From assembly GCA_012932865.1 (NCBI GenBank), contig SAXG01000015.1:62001-126000 (forward strand): a stretch of 64,000 nt of DNA. Reading direction: 5' to 3'. Position numbers and translations under genes: made by a program. This stretch comes from Amylostereum areolatum (taxonomy: Eukaryota > Basidiomycota > Agaricomycetes > Russulales > Stereaceae). Positions 46,555 through 58,046 of the stretch are shown here, piece after piece (position 1 is the first letter of the stretch; every line of letters begins with the position of its first letter). The notes beneath the pieces were generated by a model. It did not search any database. It was given only the letters and a program-made list of their open reading frames with translations, and was not told the DNA's origin.

Positions 46555-46967
46555 CTCTTCCCTCGTTGGCGTTGGCTTCTGTCGGTTTCTGGCCTTGTAA
46601 GCTCGGAAGGAGAAGGGTAATTTGACAGGAGTTGGTGAAGTGTGGATGCTTATGTAATGGCCCAAAAGATAGCCAACCATCAGTAACCATCTGGCATCGA
46701 TGCACCATCGCTCATGCCAGTCACGGCAGTGGTGGTATGGTTGTAAGCCACTTATAATGGATACACTTACATCTAGATGGAAGAGATCTCTGGGAAGACC
46801 CGTGAGCTCTCGTGAGCTGTACAAAGACACAACGACCCCAGCACCAGGGAACTCTCTCGGATACCGTCACCACTCCTTCAGTTGTATCAAAAAGCGTCAT
46901 ATTCGTAACTCGTTGCACATTCGTGTAGTTCAGCAACAGTCATGAGAACGATGGAAGACATCCATCC

Positions 46968-49311
46968 TTACACATTGCGAGTGCTCTGGCTCACATATTG
47001 AACAGCCTCCACCTTGTGCTCCATTCCCCGGCTCGCGAGCCACGTTTCGGGGCCCTTAACAGTCCAGCGTCAGAAATGTGCGCGACTCAGCGAAAGATGA
47101 GGACCATGTTGGCTTACCGTGCGGTTGGCAATACGCTGGTTCTTGATCCGGCACGCAAACCACTCGCCGGCGTTAGACCCGCCAGTATCGAACTTGCCTT
47201 CTGGTGCCCCGTTCACGGCCTCCGCGATGAGCGCGCTCTCTCCCGCGAGGGGTGCGAGGATTTCTGCAGTGTTGGGACGCGTGAAAAAGACGAGCGACCA
47301 GCGCTCGAAAGCGGATTGCGCCTTCGGAGGAGGGCTGCATGGTGTTAGCGCAAGTCGTGTCCAGGGAAGCGACATCAGCGAAAAAGCTTTCCTCTGTTTT
47401 TTCCGCGCGTCATTTACGAGGCCTGTCCGGTTATCTAATCTTTTGTAAGGGTTTTGACCGAAAAATCCCAGCCCCCCGTGTTCTTCCATTCACCTCACCC
47501 AGGCTTGCTCCGGAACTGAACCAGGTGTGTTCATCTAAATCTTTCCCTATAACTCCGAGAGGATTGCGAGAGATTTAGCAGGGATTACAAGTTCACGAGC
47601 AGGAGACGACACCGGCGCTTAGATCATTCTGACCGCGGACCGACGAACTCCGCACCTTCAAGAGCTTAAAACCAGTTAAGCTTTCTCTTTCCGACCTCTA
47701 CCGTCAAAGTGCGATCCCGCGTAGCTGTGCCGTAGGACCCCGGACTACTCCTGCGGTGTGCAGCTTAAAGGTCACCCTCGTCCTCAGCCACATCTCCCAT
47801 GGCCAGGATGCGACTTAGAGAAGTCGGAAGTGTGTAAGAGGTGCGTTCTCTTTTCTTTCAAGTTCAACTTAGAGCTGACAGCATTGCAGGAGTCCTTACT
47901 GTCCTGAAACATTGCAAGCATCCGGTACGTCCCTTTTACTTCTCGACACCCCTACACTGTACCTTACACTCCCCCTCACTCTCCATCTACAGTAGGAGTC
48001 GAGATTCGGCGGACTGTACTGTACTAGTAGTAGCTGTAATCTGTAAATTAAACCAGTTATCATATCTGAAAATTTGAATTTCAACGGCAAAAACAATCCA
48101 TTGATTATTACAGTATTGTAAGCGAAATGATAATAGAAGCATTTCCATAAGCGGAAGGCCGGTGAATTAACCAAAAATTGCTATTTTTAGTTTTAGCTCA
48201 CAACTTCGGGGCCCCTGTCTGTGATTGTCAAAGCTTGTGGAGACCTTGTAAAACTGAAACTTGGTCCTCTAATCCTAGGTGAAAAGTTCACCGTACGGTG
48301 CGTATTGTGGCCTTTAGAAGTATTTACAAACTTATCCGTGCGAAACGTTTTTTTCGCTGATGGAAAAGGGAACATACACGACACGGTGTAAGTTCGAGCG
48401 CAAGATGCCCCCGCTGAAGATGGTCATCGCGTCGCCGAGGTTGCAGATAGCGTGGCCTGGCAAGGGCTATCAACGGGGTGATTATTTAACGTATGGCGTA
48501 CGAAGCGGCGAAACATCGCGGCTACCTTGACGTACTTCCAGTCCTCCGTCCCCGGGAGCGAAACCTGAAGACCGCCAAGGTGGTTGTGGTGCAAGAATGA
48601 CTTGGGACAACGTCAATGTACACCAATGTCTAAAGAGAAGTCGACTGACGAGAGAGCCAAAGTCGGTGTGCGCCCCGAGAGTCGCCTTGTCCGGTGGCAT
48701 AGATGCAACGTGCCTCGCTTCCGCTTGTCTCATCCATCTTATGCAGGTTGGCGAGAGTGCCATCGGGGAGACCCAGTCGCTTGTTGAGGACGTCGAGTAG
48801 CGTATCGTTGACAGCGACGGACTTGCGGACGAAAGGTGCAACGACGTCTTGCATCTTGTTCGTGACCGTGGACGGATAAGTGCGGTGAACGGGTGTAGGG
48901 TACGAGAGCGCGTCGTCTTTGGCGATGTTGATGAACTCGACGCAGTCGAGCGCGCCTGTCCCGTCGGTGGCGTTCGCGCCGGCAGCCTTGTATCCGAACG
49001 ACATCCCGTCGTTACCCTGCTCGAACCTCATCTTTTCGGAGAGAGGGAGGTGCATCGTTTCGGCACCCAACTCGAACATGGAGGCGACTTCGCCCTGGAC
49101 GCCATGATTCTTCAGGCTGGGAGACATGTCAGTGCATGCAGCGACGGGTTCGGGTGGACAAGACTTACTACCCGAAGCCAAGCTCGGTGGAGGCCTCCCA
49201 GAGCCTGTCGATTTCGGCTTCATCGCCAGCCTTGATGAGCTCGTAGTCAATGACAAGGAGCGGGACGGATGGGATGTCCTCGGGGAAGACTGGGATAGAG
49301 ACGGAAGGCAT
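46968..49311 (-). CDS. Isopenicillin-N-synthase-like 2OG-Fe(II) oxygenase (large intron; one frame break)
   Basis: Non-haem iron, 2-oxoglutarate-dependent oxygenase of the IPNS-like group. Exons are 49169-49311, 48650-49116, 48526-48600, 48378-48466, 47118-47334 and 46968-47054. Phases match and the protein is about 358 residues. GAHTDFG supplies the metal His and Asp, and NLHRVV the second His. ERWSLVFF holds the Arg for 2-oxoglutarate. The N-terminus is MPSVSIPVFPEDIP and the end ..ETWLASRG.. to TAA. One base seems missing near 48695, between SEARC and PPDKATLGAHTD. The fourth intron (47335-48377) is 1043 nt, against 50-70 nt for the others. Confidence 0.87.
47373..48362. repeat. Possible inserted element within the oxygenase intron
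   Basis: The outer words catcagcgaaaaa (47373-47385) and its complement (48350-48362) form a 13-bp inverted repeat that continues imperfectly inward. Both sides are flanked by ga. The ~960-bp interior is AT-richer than its surroundings, especially 47990-48190, and has no gene. The pair sits almost at the ends of the anomalously long intron 47335-48377. Confidence 0.5.
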
Positions 49312-50931
49312 GGTGATACTAGAGGAAGGTGAAGAGCTGTGAAAGTTGACAAGAGAGATTTGAGTGTTATTGGAGGTGAATGCAAGAACACCGTGTATAT
49401 ATACTTACTTCTTGTCCCGGGAGGATGTCCCATATTCGTCGAACGGGTCGAGGATATGCCGCAGGGGACCAGAGACACCCTGCTGATGAGGAGAGGGCTT
49501 GTCGGGGGAGCGGTGAAACTATGCTGTGTGACGAGAGGGCGTCAGTGTTGGAGTGAGCAAGTCCTGCAGGCCAGAGATGCGCGTCCCCCAACGCACCCCG
49601 TGGTGTGACCGAGATGGAACGACTTTGATCCACGATGACGCCCAGTCGTCAACATTGAGCCCGTCTGGTGCGAATATAGATGAGACGGGAGGTGGCTTGC
49701 GCAGGGGTGCATATGGCCACTGACCAGCGAGTGAAGGGCTCAAAGATCGATCGATGTCATGATGTTACATGTATTGTCATTTGTCCGTCCATGCGAGCTT
49801 GGCTTGTCGGTCCTCGGTACTAGCTTGACCTGTGGCATATTTCTTCGTCACGGTAGCTTGAGACTGCCACAAAGGGCAGGGGACAATGCGGGGAGTCGGG
49901 GAACTGGAGCGGAGGCGACGGCGATAAGTAGAAGCAGAGCATACTCAGAATGTCTGTTTTCTGGGTAGGGTTGGCCTTGGGTCGGCCACGAAGACTAAAA
50001 GCAGAGCTTGAGCGCTTGAGCCTAGACCAGCGCATTGCTACAATGGTACCGTGAAAAAACATTACATACTCACCTTTCTGCGACCTGTCTGTCAATCTAG
50101 CCTTGTTGACCTGCTGGAAGGCTTGCCCGTCTTGTATTCTAGCAGAGGACAGGTGGTTTACATAAGGCCGTTGTAAGGTTCGACAAAGAGTATAGTAGAT
50201 AGAGACAGAACACAACACCACGGGCATTGGCCGGTATTCCGGCTACGGATAGGTATTCGAAAGAAATTCAGAAGTGATACTTATCAAGCCCTGCCGGCCA
50301 AGGGTGTAACCAAATACAAATGATATATATTTACATGCATGACTGTGGGATGCCAAGGTACTCCAAACAACTTATTTGTGAGAGATGAACATGCTTCAAA
50401 GGGAGGTCATGCAAATAAGTTCCCCGCATGCACGCCGGCGCCTTGAGGCCAGTGAAAGAAGATCTTTCCGAGATCTCCACAATTGCTGTGTAAGTGATCC
50501 GCTATTCCTTTGTTGAGATCTGACGAGATGTTGCAAAGATGTTCTTTTCATGCAGCTGCCAGGTCTCCGAAAGAAGTTATATCAGCTGATAGCTATCACA
50601 AATATGTTCTTTCGGTGGCCTCGAGGGCACCATGCGGAGAACTTCTTCGAGGGACCTCGGTTGGAGGCTGTGTCTTTCACAAAAATATATCATTCTGATT
50701 ACTTTACCATCTAACTGCTAGTGTTTCTCTTATTTAATATTTATGAGCCATAAAGACTTAGGGAAAATGCAAGGTAAATGATAACTTTCCAACAGATTTT
50801 GAATTCCTTTCGAGAGACGGAACACCGGCCAATGCCCGTGGTGCAAATCAGGAACCATGATAAGTTGCCTTATTTAGATATACAATTTCCTAGCCAGGGG
50901 TATCCGTCTGATGATGCCTCGTATCGTCCCA
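49312..50931. other. Intergenic, nothing recognised
   Basis: No supported gene. Short ORFs around 49820-50227 (minus) and 50510-50698 (plus) show no conserved motif. Confidence 0.35.
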
Positions 50932-51140
50932 TCACAGGATGATCGAGGTCAACTCTTTGAGCATGTCTCTGTGCAGCAACAGGTGCGCGCCTGTGCTGTT
51001 CATGTCGACGGCGATTGCGACGACCTGCTTCTGATTGCAGATGCACAGGTGCGCCAGACTGTCCAGAAGGCGAGCCTGACGGGCGAGAGGTGTGCCACTG
51101 ACACCGGGCTGACCTCGCTTGGGCGCATCCTCGGTGGTAG
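50932..51140 (-). pseudogene. N-terminal fragment of a second deaminase-family gene
   Basis: The minus strand reads LLDSLAHLCICNQKQVVAIA and on to MNSTGAHLL, then stops. This is closely similar to LDSLANLSICNQEKQVVAIA and INGAGAHLYVAENG at the N-terminus of the gene just upstream (52915 leftwards). Only this N-terminal block is present; the rest is missing. It lies directly after the neighbouring gene's stop, so it is a truncated tandem duplicate. Confidence 0.6.
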
Positions 51141-51146
51141 TTTCGG

Positions 51147-52915
51147 TCAGACCGCCAGCGATGGTTGCGAGAAAGTTGACGTCGAGGCCTCCGCCTCCAG
51201 TTCTTCCAGTTCCTGAGCCCGGATAGTGCTCGCCGTGATTAGGAGCCTTTCTGTACAAACAAGTCCACTCAGCACACCGCAGAGGTCGCGACAGAAGTAA
51301 TAAGCATACCATCGTCGTCTTCCGACACCTCTTTTTCACTCTCCTTGCCATCAGACGACTCAACGGTGCTTTGCGACGCTTTTTGAGCCCGCAACCTGGC
51401 CTCCTGCAGCCTGTTGTCGATCTCGGACAAATGACGAGCCAACTTGTCCAGAAACACTTTTGTCAATCTCTCCTTCACGTCGTCAGAGGCGGTAGGGGGG
51501 CAGATCCAAGACGCGGCAACCTGGCTGTGACAGCCCAGTGTCGTAACCGGGAAGCTAGTCAATTGCGAATGGGCCGAGATGTACGCGTTGCAGAGGTAGC
51601 AGGACAGCTTTGAGACCCCGATGTACGGGATGGGGGTGATGGAACGCTTGTGGAGATATGCAATGAGTGAACACCCACAGTGAACCTTGCTGTCCTTGTA
51701 GGTGCGTACAACAACGTCCGGCGGGCCTGAAGAGATGGTATACGTTAGAAACGTGAATCTAAATTGGAACAGCCCATCAACGTACTCGACGTCGGGACTG
51801 CAGCTGTGGACTGCTTGGCGTTCGGAGGACGAGGAAGATGTTGGTCCAGCTCTCCGAGGAAGACACGGAGGGGATCGTTCGGTAATACGCTAACGGCAGG
51901 ATCCTCCTTTTCAGAGGATGATTTGGGCAGGTCTGGTCGCCGCTTCCACCCTCCCGCACGCGCGACATCCTGAAGCCGCTCGTAGTCGACCTTGATCTCG
52001 AGATCAGACGTGCTGGGAGGAACGATACTGATCTTGACGTTGTCGAGGAAAGGGGCCAGCGTAACGGAACCGACCAAGTTCACCACGCGAAGAAAATGAA
52101 CGTGCACGGCGACGAGCTTGGTTAGCCATCGTTCCATGGACAGCTGTTGCTCTGAGAGTCTGTGGGAACCACGGCTGTCGCGGAAGTAATATGATCGCTC
52201 TCCCTTGCCTCTGAGCGCCAGGTAGGCTTCGCATGCAATGAAAAAGGGGGGGGAAAGGCACGTTTCTTTTCGTGGTCAAGGAGTTTTTTGACATTGGAAC
52301 GCAACCACCAAATGTGGACCGATATCACCCCCCCTCCACCGTCGGTCGGAGGCCCCTCCGTAAACATTTTTTGCATCGTGACCACGACCGAGTGGATGAG
52401 ATCGAGGCGTTTCCGATGGACACCGGACTGTAAGGCTACGAAATTGTCGCGGTCGTCCTGGTCCCAAGCAAGGTCATCCGGCGAGGTGCCCCGAACCTCT
52501 TCCATGAACGTGATGAATGTATCGTAGAGCTTTTGAAGGCGCCGTTTGATCTTGAACCAGGAGTGTTTGACCAGCCTAGACTCCAATTCCATAAGCTCAA
52601 GTTGGGCGGGCTCAGGTTCCCCCTTAATTGCGAAGATGTGATCCCAGACGGAGCGCCGGGCAGGGGAACGGCCCAAGTCGATGTTGGGATTGGCCTGGGC
52701 GAGGACCTTGACGGGTTTGAGGGTCGAGATGAGATCCTGAAGGATCGGGACCACTCGCTTGTCCACCGCACCATTCTCGGCCACGTACAGGTGCGCGCCT
52801 GCGCCGTTGATATCGGCAGCGATTGCAACGACCTGCTTCTCCTGATTGCAGATGGACAGATTTGCCAGACTATCAAGGATGATAGCGTGGCGGGGGAGAG
52901 CCTCCTCACTCTTGT
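51147..52915 (-). pseudogene. OTT_1508-like deaminase gene, truncated by an LTR element
   Basis: The C-terminal domain has the cytidine-deaminase-fold pattern of OTT_1508-like proteins. VHCGCSLIAYLHKR stands in the His-Cys region and LSCYLCNAYI supplies the paired cysteines, followed by a conserved GCHSQVAASWICPP block. The N-terminal region (LDSLANLSICNQEKQV..) is helical. Coding blocks run from 52915 through 52150 and 51780 to the domain at 51720-51305, plus a last exon ending TGA at 51147. The first residues are missing because the Ty3 LTR begins at 52916. A C8 homopolymer at about 52249 is one base out of frame (RAFPP then FIACEAYLALRGKG). Substrate unknown; such proteins are abundant and often decayed in Agaricomycetes. 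Confidence 0.7.
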
Positions 52916-53335
52916 TGTCACGGATCGCTCCATTTCTCTCTTCGTTTGCAGACCTCGTACACGCGACGTGTCACGGCATATGACTTTCCCTTGCATCACA
53001 TGCTTCAACGACGTCATTGCCCGGACTTCCGAGCGGGGTTCCGCATCCTTATCTATGACATCATTGCTCCGGACCTTCGTCCTCCTCCCCATGACTCCTT
53101 TCTTATTGTTTCCCCCGCTCGCACCACTATCGCATCGCATCGCACCATCGTTCCCACTTGTATATAAGGACAGTGTTTCTCTTCCCTTTTCCCTAGACTG
53201 TCCATCTCGTCATACGGTACTGTAGCGCACGTTGCACTACCCTAGACCCCGGCACTCTTGAATCTATTTTCTTCTCGCTCCTCCCATCGTCGCGACTTAG
53301 GCGGTTCATCGGTCTCACAAACTGCGTTTCTGACA
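52916..53335 (+). repeat. 5' LTR
   Basis: Begins TGTCACGGATCGCTCC and ends TTTCTGACA, with TGTCA/TGACA termini. A tatataagg TATA-like box lies near 53161. It interrupts the deaminase gene on its left. Confidence 0.93.
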
Positions 53336-55569
53336 CCTGGACAGTCTACCCCTACGCCTACCTCGCACCCCTCTCTCCATCTACCTCTGCCGTCTCTACG
53401 ACGTTAAAAACTCCCACCACGGACCTCCCGAACGCACCGGTTTTCCTCCCGTTCAACGGAAAGCCGATCACCCCCCGCGACGACGCACCACTCCCCTACC
53501 CTTGGTCCAACGCCGTCACCGTCAACTGCCTCGTCCCCGTACAGAACCTCTGCAAGAAAGATCCCTGGACCGCGCACGGCCTCAACTTCCGCATCTTCGA
53601 GTGGAGGTGGCACAAGGATCACGGTACTGTCGTCCTCGCCCTATACGTCCGGATCACTACGTGCATCAACGTAGATCTCGAACGCCTTGAATTCACCCTC
53701 CACGCCCCCACCTACCACACATACCTCATCCAAGACGCCCCCAACCCGATCCTCCAAACCAGTTTCACCTCCGTCTCCCAGTTTAACCGCCGGACCCCCG
53801 AATCCACCCCGCCACCAGTCCTCCGTCCCACCATCAAGGGTAAGACCCTTCGTCGCCGCCACCACGAACATAAGATCCGCCAGGCAGTAAAAGCCGGCTA
53901 CCTCACCAAGAAACTCCTCGGCCGTCGCCCCATCGCGGCGGACTTCTTCTAGACTATCATCACGTCCTCCACAGCCCCTCGTCCCCCCACCCCGAACCTT
54001 CCCCCAGGCGTCTTTCGAGACTACTGTCCCGAAGAATACTATATCCTCACCTCGCAGCAGACTAAGGAATCCGTACGTTGGCTGCACAACGAACCAAACC
54101 GGCAACGTCGAGACTGGTACTTCGACGACCGCGACGAACAACCCTACGTCGAAGAATCGGATTTTGCCACCGCTGCGGACGTTCTACAGCGCTTCCTGAA
54201 CCCCCCTCCGACCAACTCGCCCCCACCCCGTCGACGTACTGTAATCGAAGTCCCAGAAGGGATCAACCACAACGACACAACTGGGAAGTGGTACGCCTAT
54301 AGACGAAACAAGAACGGAACCCCAGGACGATCAGTAGTTGAGTGGCAGCCCACTTCGTTCAGCCCCGTCCAAGATCACTGGTTGTGGCATCATAACCAGC
54401 AATTCCTCACCCCCGCCGACTTCCTTGTCGCAAAACAAGTTGAGGACGAAGTTGAAGAAGCAGAAGAACGCCGACGAGAAACCCTACGCCGCCTTGATCA
54501 AGAACTCGCCCAATCCCTCACCGTCCCCCTCCCCTTCGACAAGATGTCCGATGCCGAATCCAAACCTGCCGTCTCCAAGCGGGAGATTGGCCCCAAGCCA
54601 AAGCCATTCAAAGGCGATAGACGCGACACCCTCCGGTTCTCCCTCGAGCTCCGCATGTTCCTGCGCGTTAACAAGGATGTTTATGCCACAGATGACGCCA
54701 AGATGATGCTCCTCCTCAGCCTGATGGAGGACGACACGGCGAAAGCCTGGGCCACGCATCGCCGCATGGAACTCTTCGCCGATGAAGACGAGAAGGAAGA
54801 CGCCGAAACCCTCGACCCCACGCCCCCAACACTCCACTATAACTCCTACAAAGAGCTCTTCGAGAGGTTTGGCAAAGACTTCGTACCCGTTGATCCGAAG
54901 ATAGAGGCTCAGCGTAAGATCAACGAGCTCGCAATGACCACCCGGGACGTCACTGACTTTATCACCGAGTTTGAGATGCTGGCAACCATGTCAGCATACG
55001 ACGACGAGGCGCTAATCCACTTTTTCAAGAAGGGACTTCAGCGTGACCTCGGCAAGCAGGTGGCCCGGTCGTACCCGTTCCCCACCAAGCTCGCGGAGTG
55101 GAAGGAGCGCGCCCGCCGCATCAACCACCAGTGGCTCGAAGAGAACCCGGAGAGGAAGAGCAGTCAGTCCAAGGGGGCTGTCGCGCTCACCTCGAACGGT
55201 TCGACCAACGACTCCTCGTCGCGCCGAGTCGGCGCCTTCACCAACACCTCGACCCGCCCTGCAAAGCTGACGGACGACGAGCGCGCAAAGATGATGCGCG
55301 AAGGCAAGTGCTTCATGTGTCGACAAGCCGGTCACGTCTCTCGCGACTGCCCCAACCGCGACTCGAGCGCGCGACGGGTGGGCGCAGTAGAGACTGGGTC
55401 CAAGGCCCCTCCCCTGCCGACGAACACGGCTCCATCCACCGCAAAAGCGACCCCCGACCCGTCCAAAACCATCGCGGCAATCACCCGCCAGCTGAAGGAT
55501 CTGGACGTGGAAGGTAAGGAACAAGCAGTGGCACTGTTGAAGGATATCCTGGAGTCGCAGGATTTTTGA
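53335..55569 (+). CDS. Gag region of the Ty3/gypsy element
   Basis: One frame is open from the LTR border to 53949, then meets TAG at 53950-53952. It then continues in the same frame to TGA at 55567-55569. The classic Gag lies in 54382-55569. It has a capsid-like helical region (DTLRFSLELRMFLRVNKDVY.. FERFGKDFVPVDPK) and a CCHC zinc knuckle CFMCRQAGHVSRDC near its C-terminus. The 205-codon portion before TAG (..FNGKPITPRDD.. HKIRQAVKAGYLTKKL) looks genuinely coding and has no recognised domain. The stop ends in GAT TTT TGA, where a slip back on the T run would enter pol. Confidence 0.82.
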
Positions 55570-58046
55570 AACGCCCCCCAGTCGCGTCGTCTGGCGGAGG
55601 CAAAGGACTTGTATCATCGGCATCTTACAATCGCTTTTCTGTATTATCATCTATGACCTCATGTGAGCAATCGTATCCATCGTGTGTGCACCTCTCTACT
55701 GTCACGAAGAACAGGCAAACACCCTCGATAACGCTCAGAGTCAAGATGATTGGACGAGCGACAGGCCGACAAATCGACGCAGATGCACTGCTTGACAGCG
55801 GTGCAGAAGGAATCATCATCAATCGAAGCTTTGCTGAACACAAGAAGCTGACCACGAGAAAACTAGAAAACCCGTTCCCCGTGCGTAACGTGGATGGCAC
55901 TGAGAACATCATGGGCTGGGTACGTGACACGACGACCCAGCGAATCCGGATATACTCGCAAGACTCAAAGGCATACCATGAGGAAGAAGCTGAGTTCTTC
56001 ATCACCGACATCGGTGATCACGATATGATCCTTGGAACAGACTGGCTCGATGAGCATAACCCCACCATAGACTGGCAGCAAGATCGTGTTGACATGCTCC
56101 GCTGCCCTCCCTCCTGCACCCTCTCCGAACCGACCATGACAAACCTTGCAACAAAGCCGCGAACACCATCATTGACCCGATCACAGCAAAAGGTTCGAGC
56201 TGATGCGGCCCCTAAGGTACCTCTAGTCCCAGACGACCCCTTCCCAGAACCAGTGTATGTCTCCTGGGCCCCGATCCCTACGTATGTCATCCCCGCGCGC
56301 AGGGTCAAAGGTGTTCGTATCCGCACATTCCATCTCTCACCTCTACCTGCCTGCCTTTTCACTGAAGACGACGACGAACGACCCAGGGTCTTCCGAGACT
56401 GGGAGATCAATGGCCTGCGTTGTGCTGGGATTCTTCCTGAAGTTGACGCCCCCAACCCGGAGGCAGTACCAATCCGCGCAGGCTTCACCAAGGCGCAAGA
56501 GCTTGCAGAGCACTCAAGGGAAAACGCACGCCCGCAAACCTTTGAAGACTTGGTTCCCCCTCCATACCGCGACTTTGCACCCGTATTCGACAAGAAAACC
56601 TCCGAACGACTACCCAACCGGCGACCATGGGATCATGCCATCGACATGAAGGACGGCTTCAAACCCAAGCCCTGCAAGATCTATCCGCTCTCCCCCTCCG
56701 AGCAGATCGAGCTCGATACCTTCCTCGACGACCACCTGAAGAAGGGCTACATTCGCCCATCGAAATCACCGCAGGCAAGTCCGTTCTTCTTCGTCAAAAA
56801 GAAAGATGGGAAGCTGCGGCCTGTACAGGACTATCGAGAGCTGAACAAGGGTACCATCAAAAACGAGTACCCCTTGCCGCTGATCTCAGAAATTGTCGAC
56901 CGCCTCAAAGGTGCAAAGATATTCTCCAAGATGGACGTCCGCTGGGGGTACAACAATGTCCGCATCAAGGAAGGCGACGAGTGGAAGGCTGCGTTCAAGA
57001 TGAATCGTGGCCTCTTTGAACCTACGGTGATGTTCTTCGGTCTTATGAACTCCCCCGCAACGTTCCAGGCAATGATGAACGAACTCTTCAAGGACCTTAT
57101 CGACTCGGGCAAAGTCATCATCTACATGGACAACATCCTCGTATTCACTCGAACTATGGAGGAACATCGTGCCATAGTGCGACAGGTTCTCCAACGCCTA
57201 CAAGACAATGACCTGTTCCTTAAGCCAGAGAAATGTGTCTTCGAGCAGGACTCCGTTGAATACCTCGGACTCATTATCTCGCACGACAAGATCGCCATGG
57301 ACCCCGTCAAGGTAGCTGGTATCCAGGACTGGCCGACACCCCGGATGGTCAAGGATGTACAATCCTTCCTTGGATTTGGTAACTTCTACCGACGCTTCAT
57401 CAAGGATTTCTCCAAGATCGCACGACCTCTGTTTGACCTGACAAAGAAGGACTGCACATGGAATTGGTCGATGGAATGCCAGACGGCGTTTAAAGCACTT
57501 AAAGCTGCGTTCACCTCCTCCCCTGTCTTAGTTATGCCTGATCCAAGGAAGCCCTACCTCGTCGAAGTTGACGCCTCGGACTTTGCTACTGGAGGTATAC
57601 TCTCGCAGAAAGGTGACAACGGTCACTGGCATCCAGTGGCGTATCTGTCCAAGGCCCTGTCGGAACCGGAACACAACTACGACATCTACGACAAGGAGCT
57701 ACTCGCGATCATCCGTGCGCTCGAAGCCTGGCGCCACTACCTCGAAGGCGCCCCCGACACCGTCAAAATCTGGACAGACCACAAGAACCTGGAGCACTTC
57801 AAGACGGCACAAAAGCTGAGCCGCCGACAGGCACGTTGGGCTCTATTCCTCACTGGATTTGACTTCGCGCTCGTTCACAAACCAGGAGTATCCCATCGCC
57901 CAGACCCAATGTCCCGACGACCTGATCACAAGCAGGGCGTTGAGAATGACAACAAGGAACGTATCTTGCTAGACCCCAAGTACTTCCAGATACGTGCAAC
58001 AAGGCCAGGAGCAGTAACCTCCCTCGGCGATGTCGAACTCCGATGA
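55566..58046 (+). CDS. Pol: protease, reverse transcriptase, RNase H
   Basis: Frame -1 relative to gag. The retropepsin site is LLDSGAEG (residue ~78). The RT domain includes KKGYIRPSKSPQASPFFFVK, FSKMDVRWGYNNVRIKEG and FGLMNSPATFQ. The catalytic box reads YMDN where YxDD is expected. RNase H follows (VEVDASDFATGGILSQKG.. NYDIYDKELLAIIRALEAWRHYL.. TDHKNLEHF). TGA at 58044-58046 stops the frame, which is otherwise open into the integrase part. No ATG is near the beginning, consistent with expression by frameshift from gag. Confidence 0.88.
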   Translation: MKRPPVASSGGGKGLVSSASYNRFSVLSSMTSCEQSYPSCVHLSTVTKNRQTPSITLRVKMIGRATGRQIDADALLDSGAEGIIINRSFAEHKKLTTRKLENPFPVRNVDGTENIMGWVRDTTTQRIRIYSQDSKAYHEEEAEFFITDIGDHDMILGTDWLDEHNPTIDWQQDRVDMLRCPPSCTLSEPTMTNLATKPRTPSLTRSQQKVRADAAPKVPLVPDDPFPEPVYVSWAPIPTYVIPARRVKGVRIRTFHLSPLPACLFTEDDDERPRVFRDWEINGLRCAGILPEVDAPNPEAVPIRAGFTKAQELAEHSRENARPQTFEDLVPPPYRDFAPVFDKKTSERLPNRRPWDHAIDMKDGFKPKPCKIYPLSPSEQIELDTFLDDHLKKGYIRPSKSPQASPFFFVKKKDGKLRPVQDYRELNKGTIKNEYPLPLISEIVDRLKGAKIFSKMDVRWGYNNVRIKEGDEWKAAFKMNRGLFEPTVMFFGLMNSPATFQAMMNELFKDLIDSGKVIIYMDNILVFTRTMEEHRAIVRQVLQRLQDNDLFLKPEKCVFEQDSVEYLGLIISHDKIAMDPVKVAGIQDWPTPRMVKDVQSFLGFGNFYRRFIKDFSKIARPLFDLTKKDCTWNWSMECQTAFKALKAAFTSSPVLVMPDPRKPYLVEVDASDFATGGILSQKGDNGHWHPVAYLSKALSEPEHNYDIYDKELLAIIRALEAWRHYLEGAPDTVKIWTDHKNLEHFKTAQKLSRRQARWALFLTGFDFALVHKPGVSHRPDPMSRRPDHKQGVENDNKERILLDPKYFQIRATRPGAVTSLGDVELR

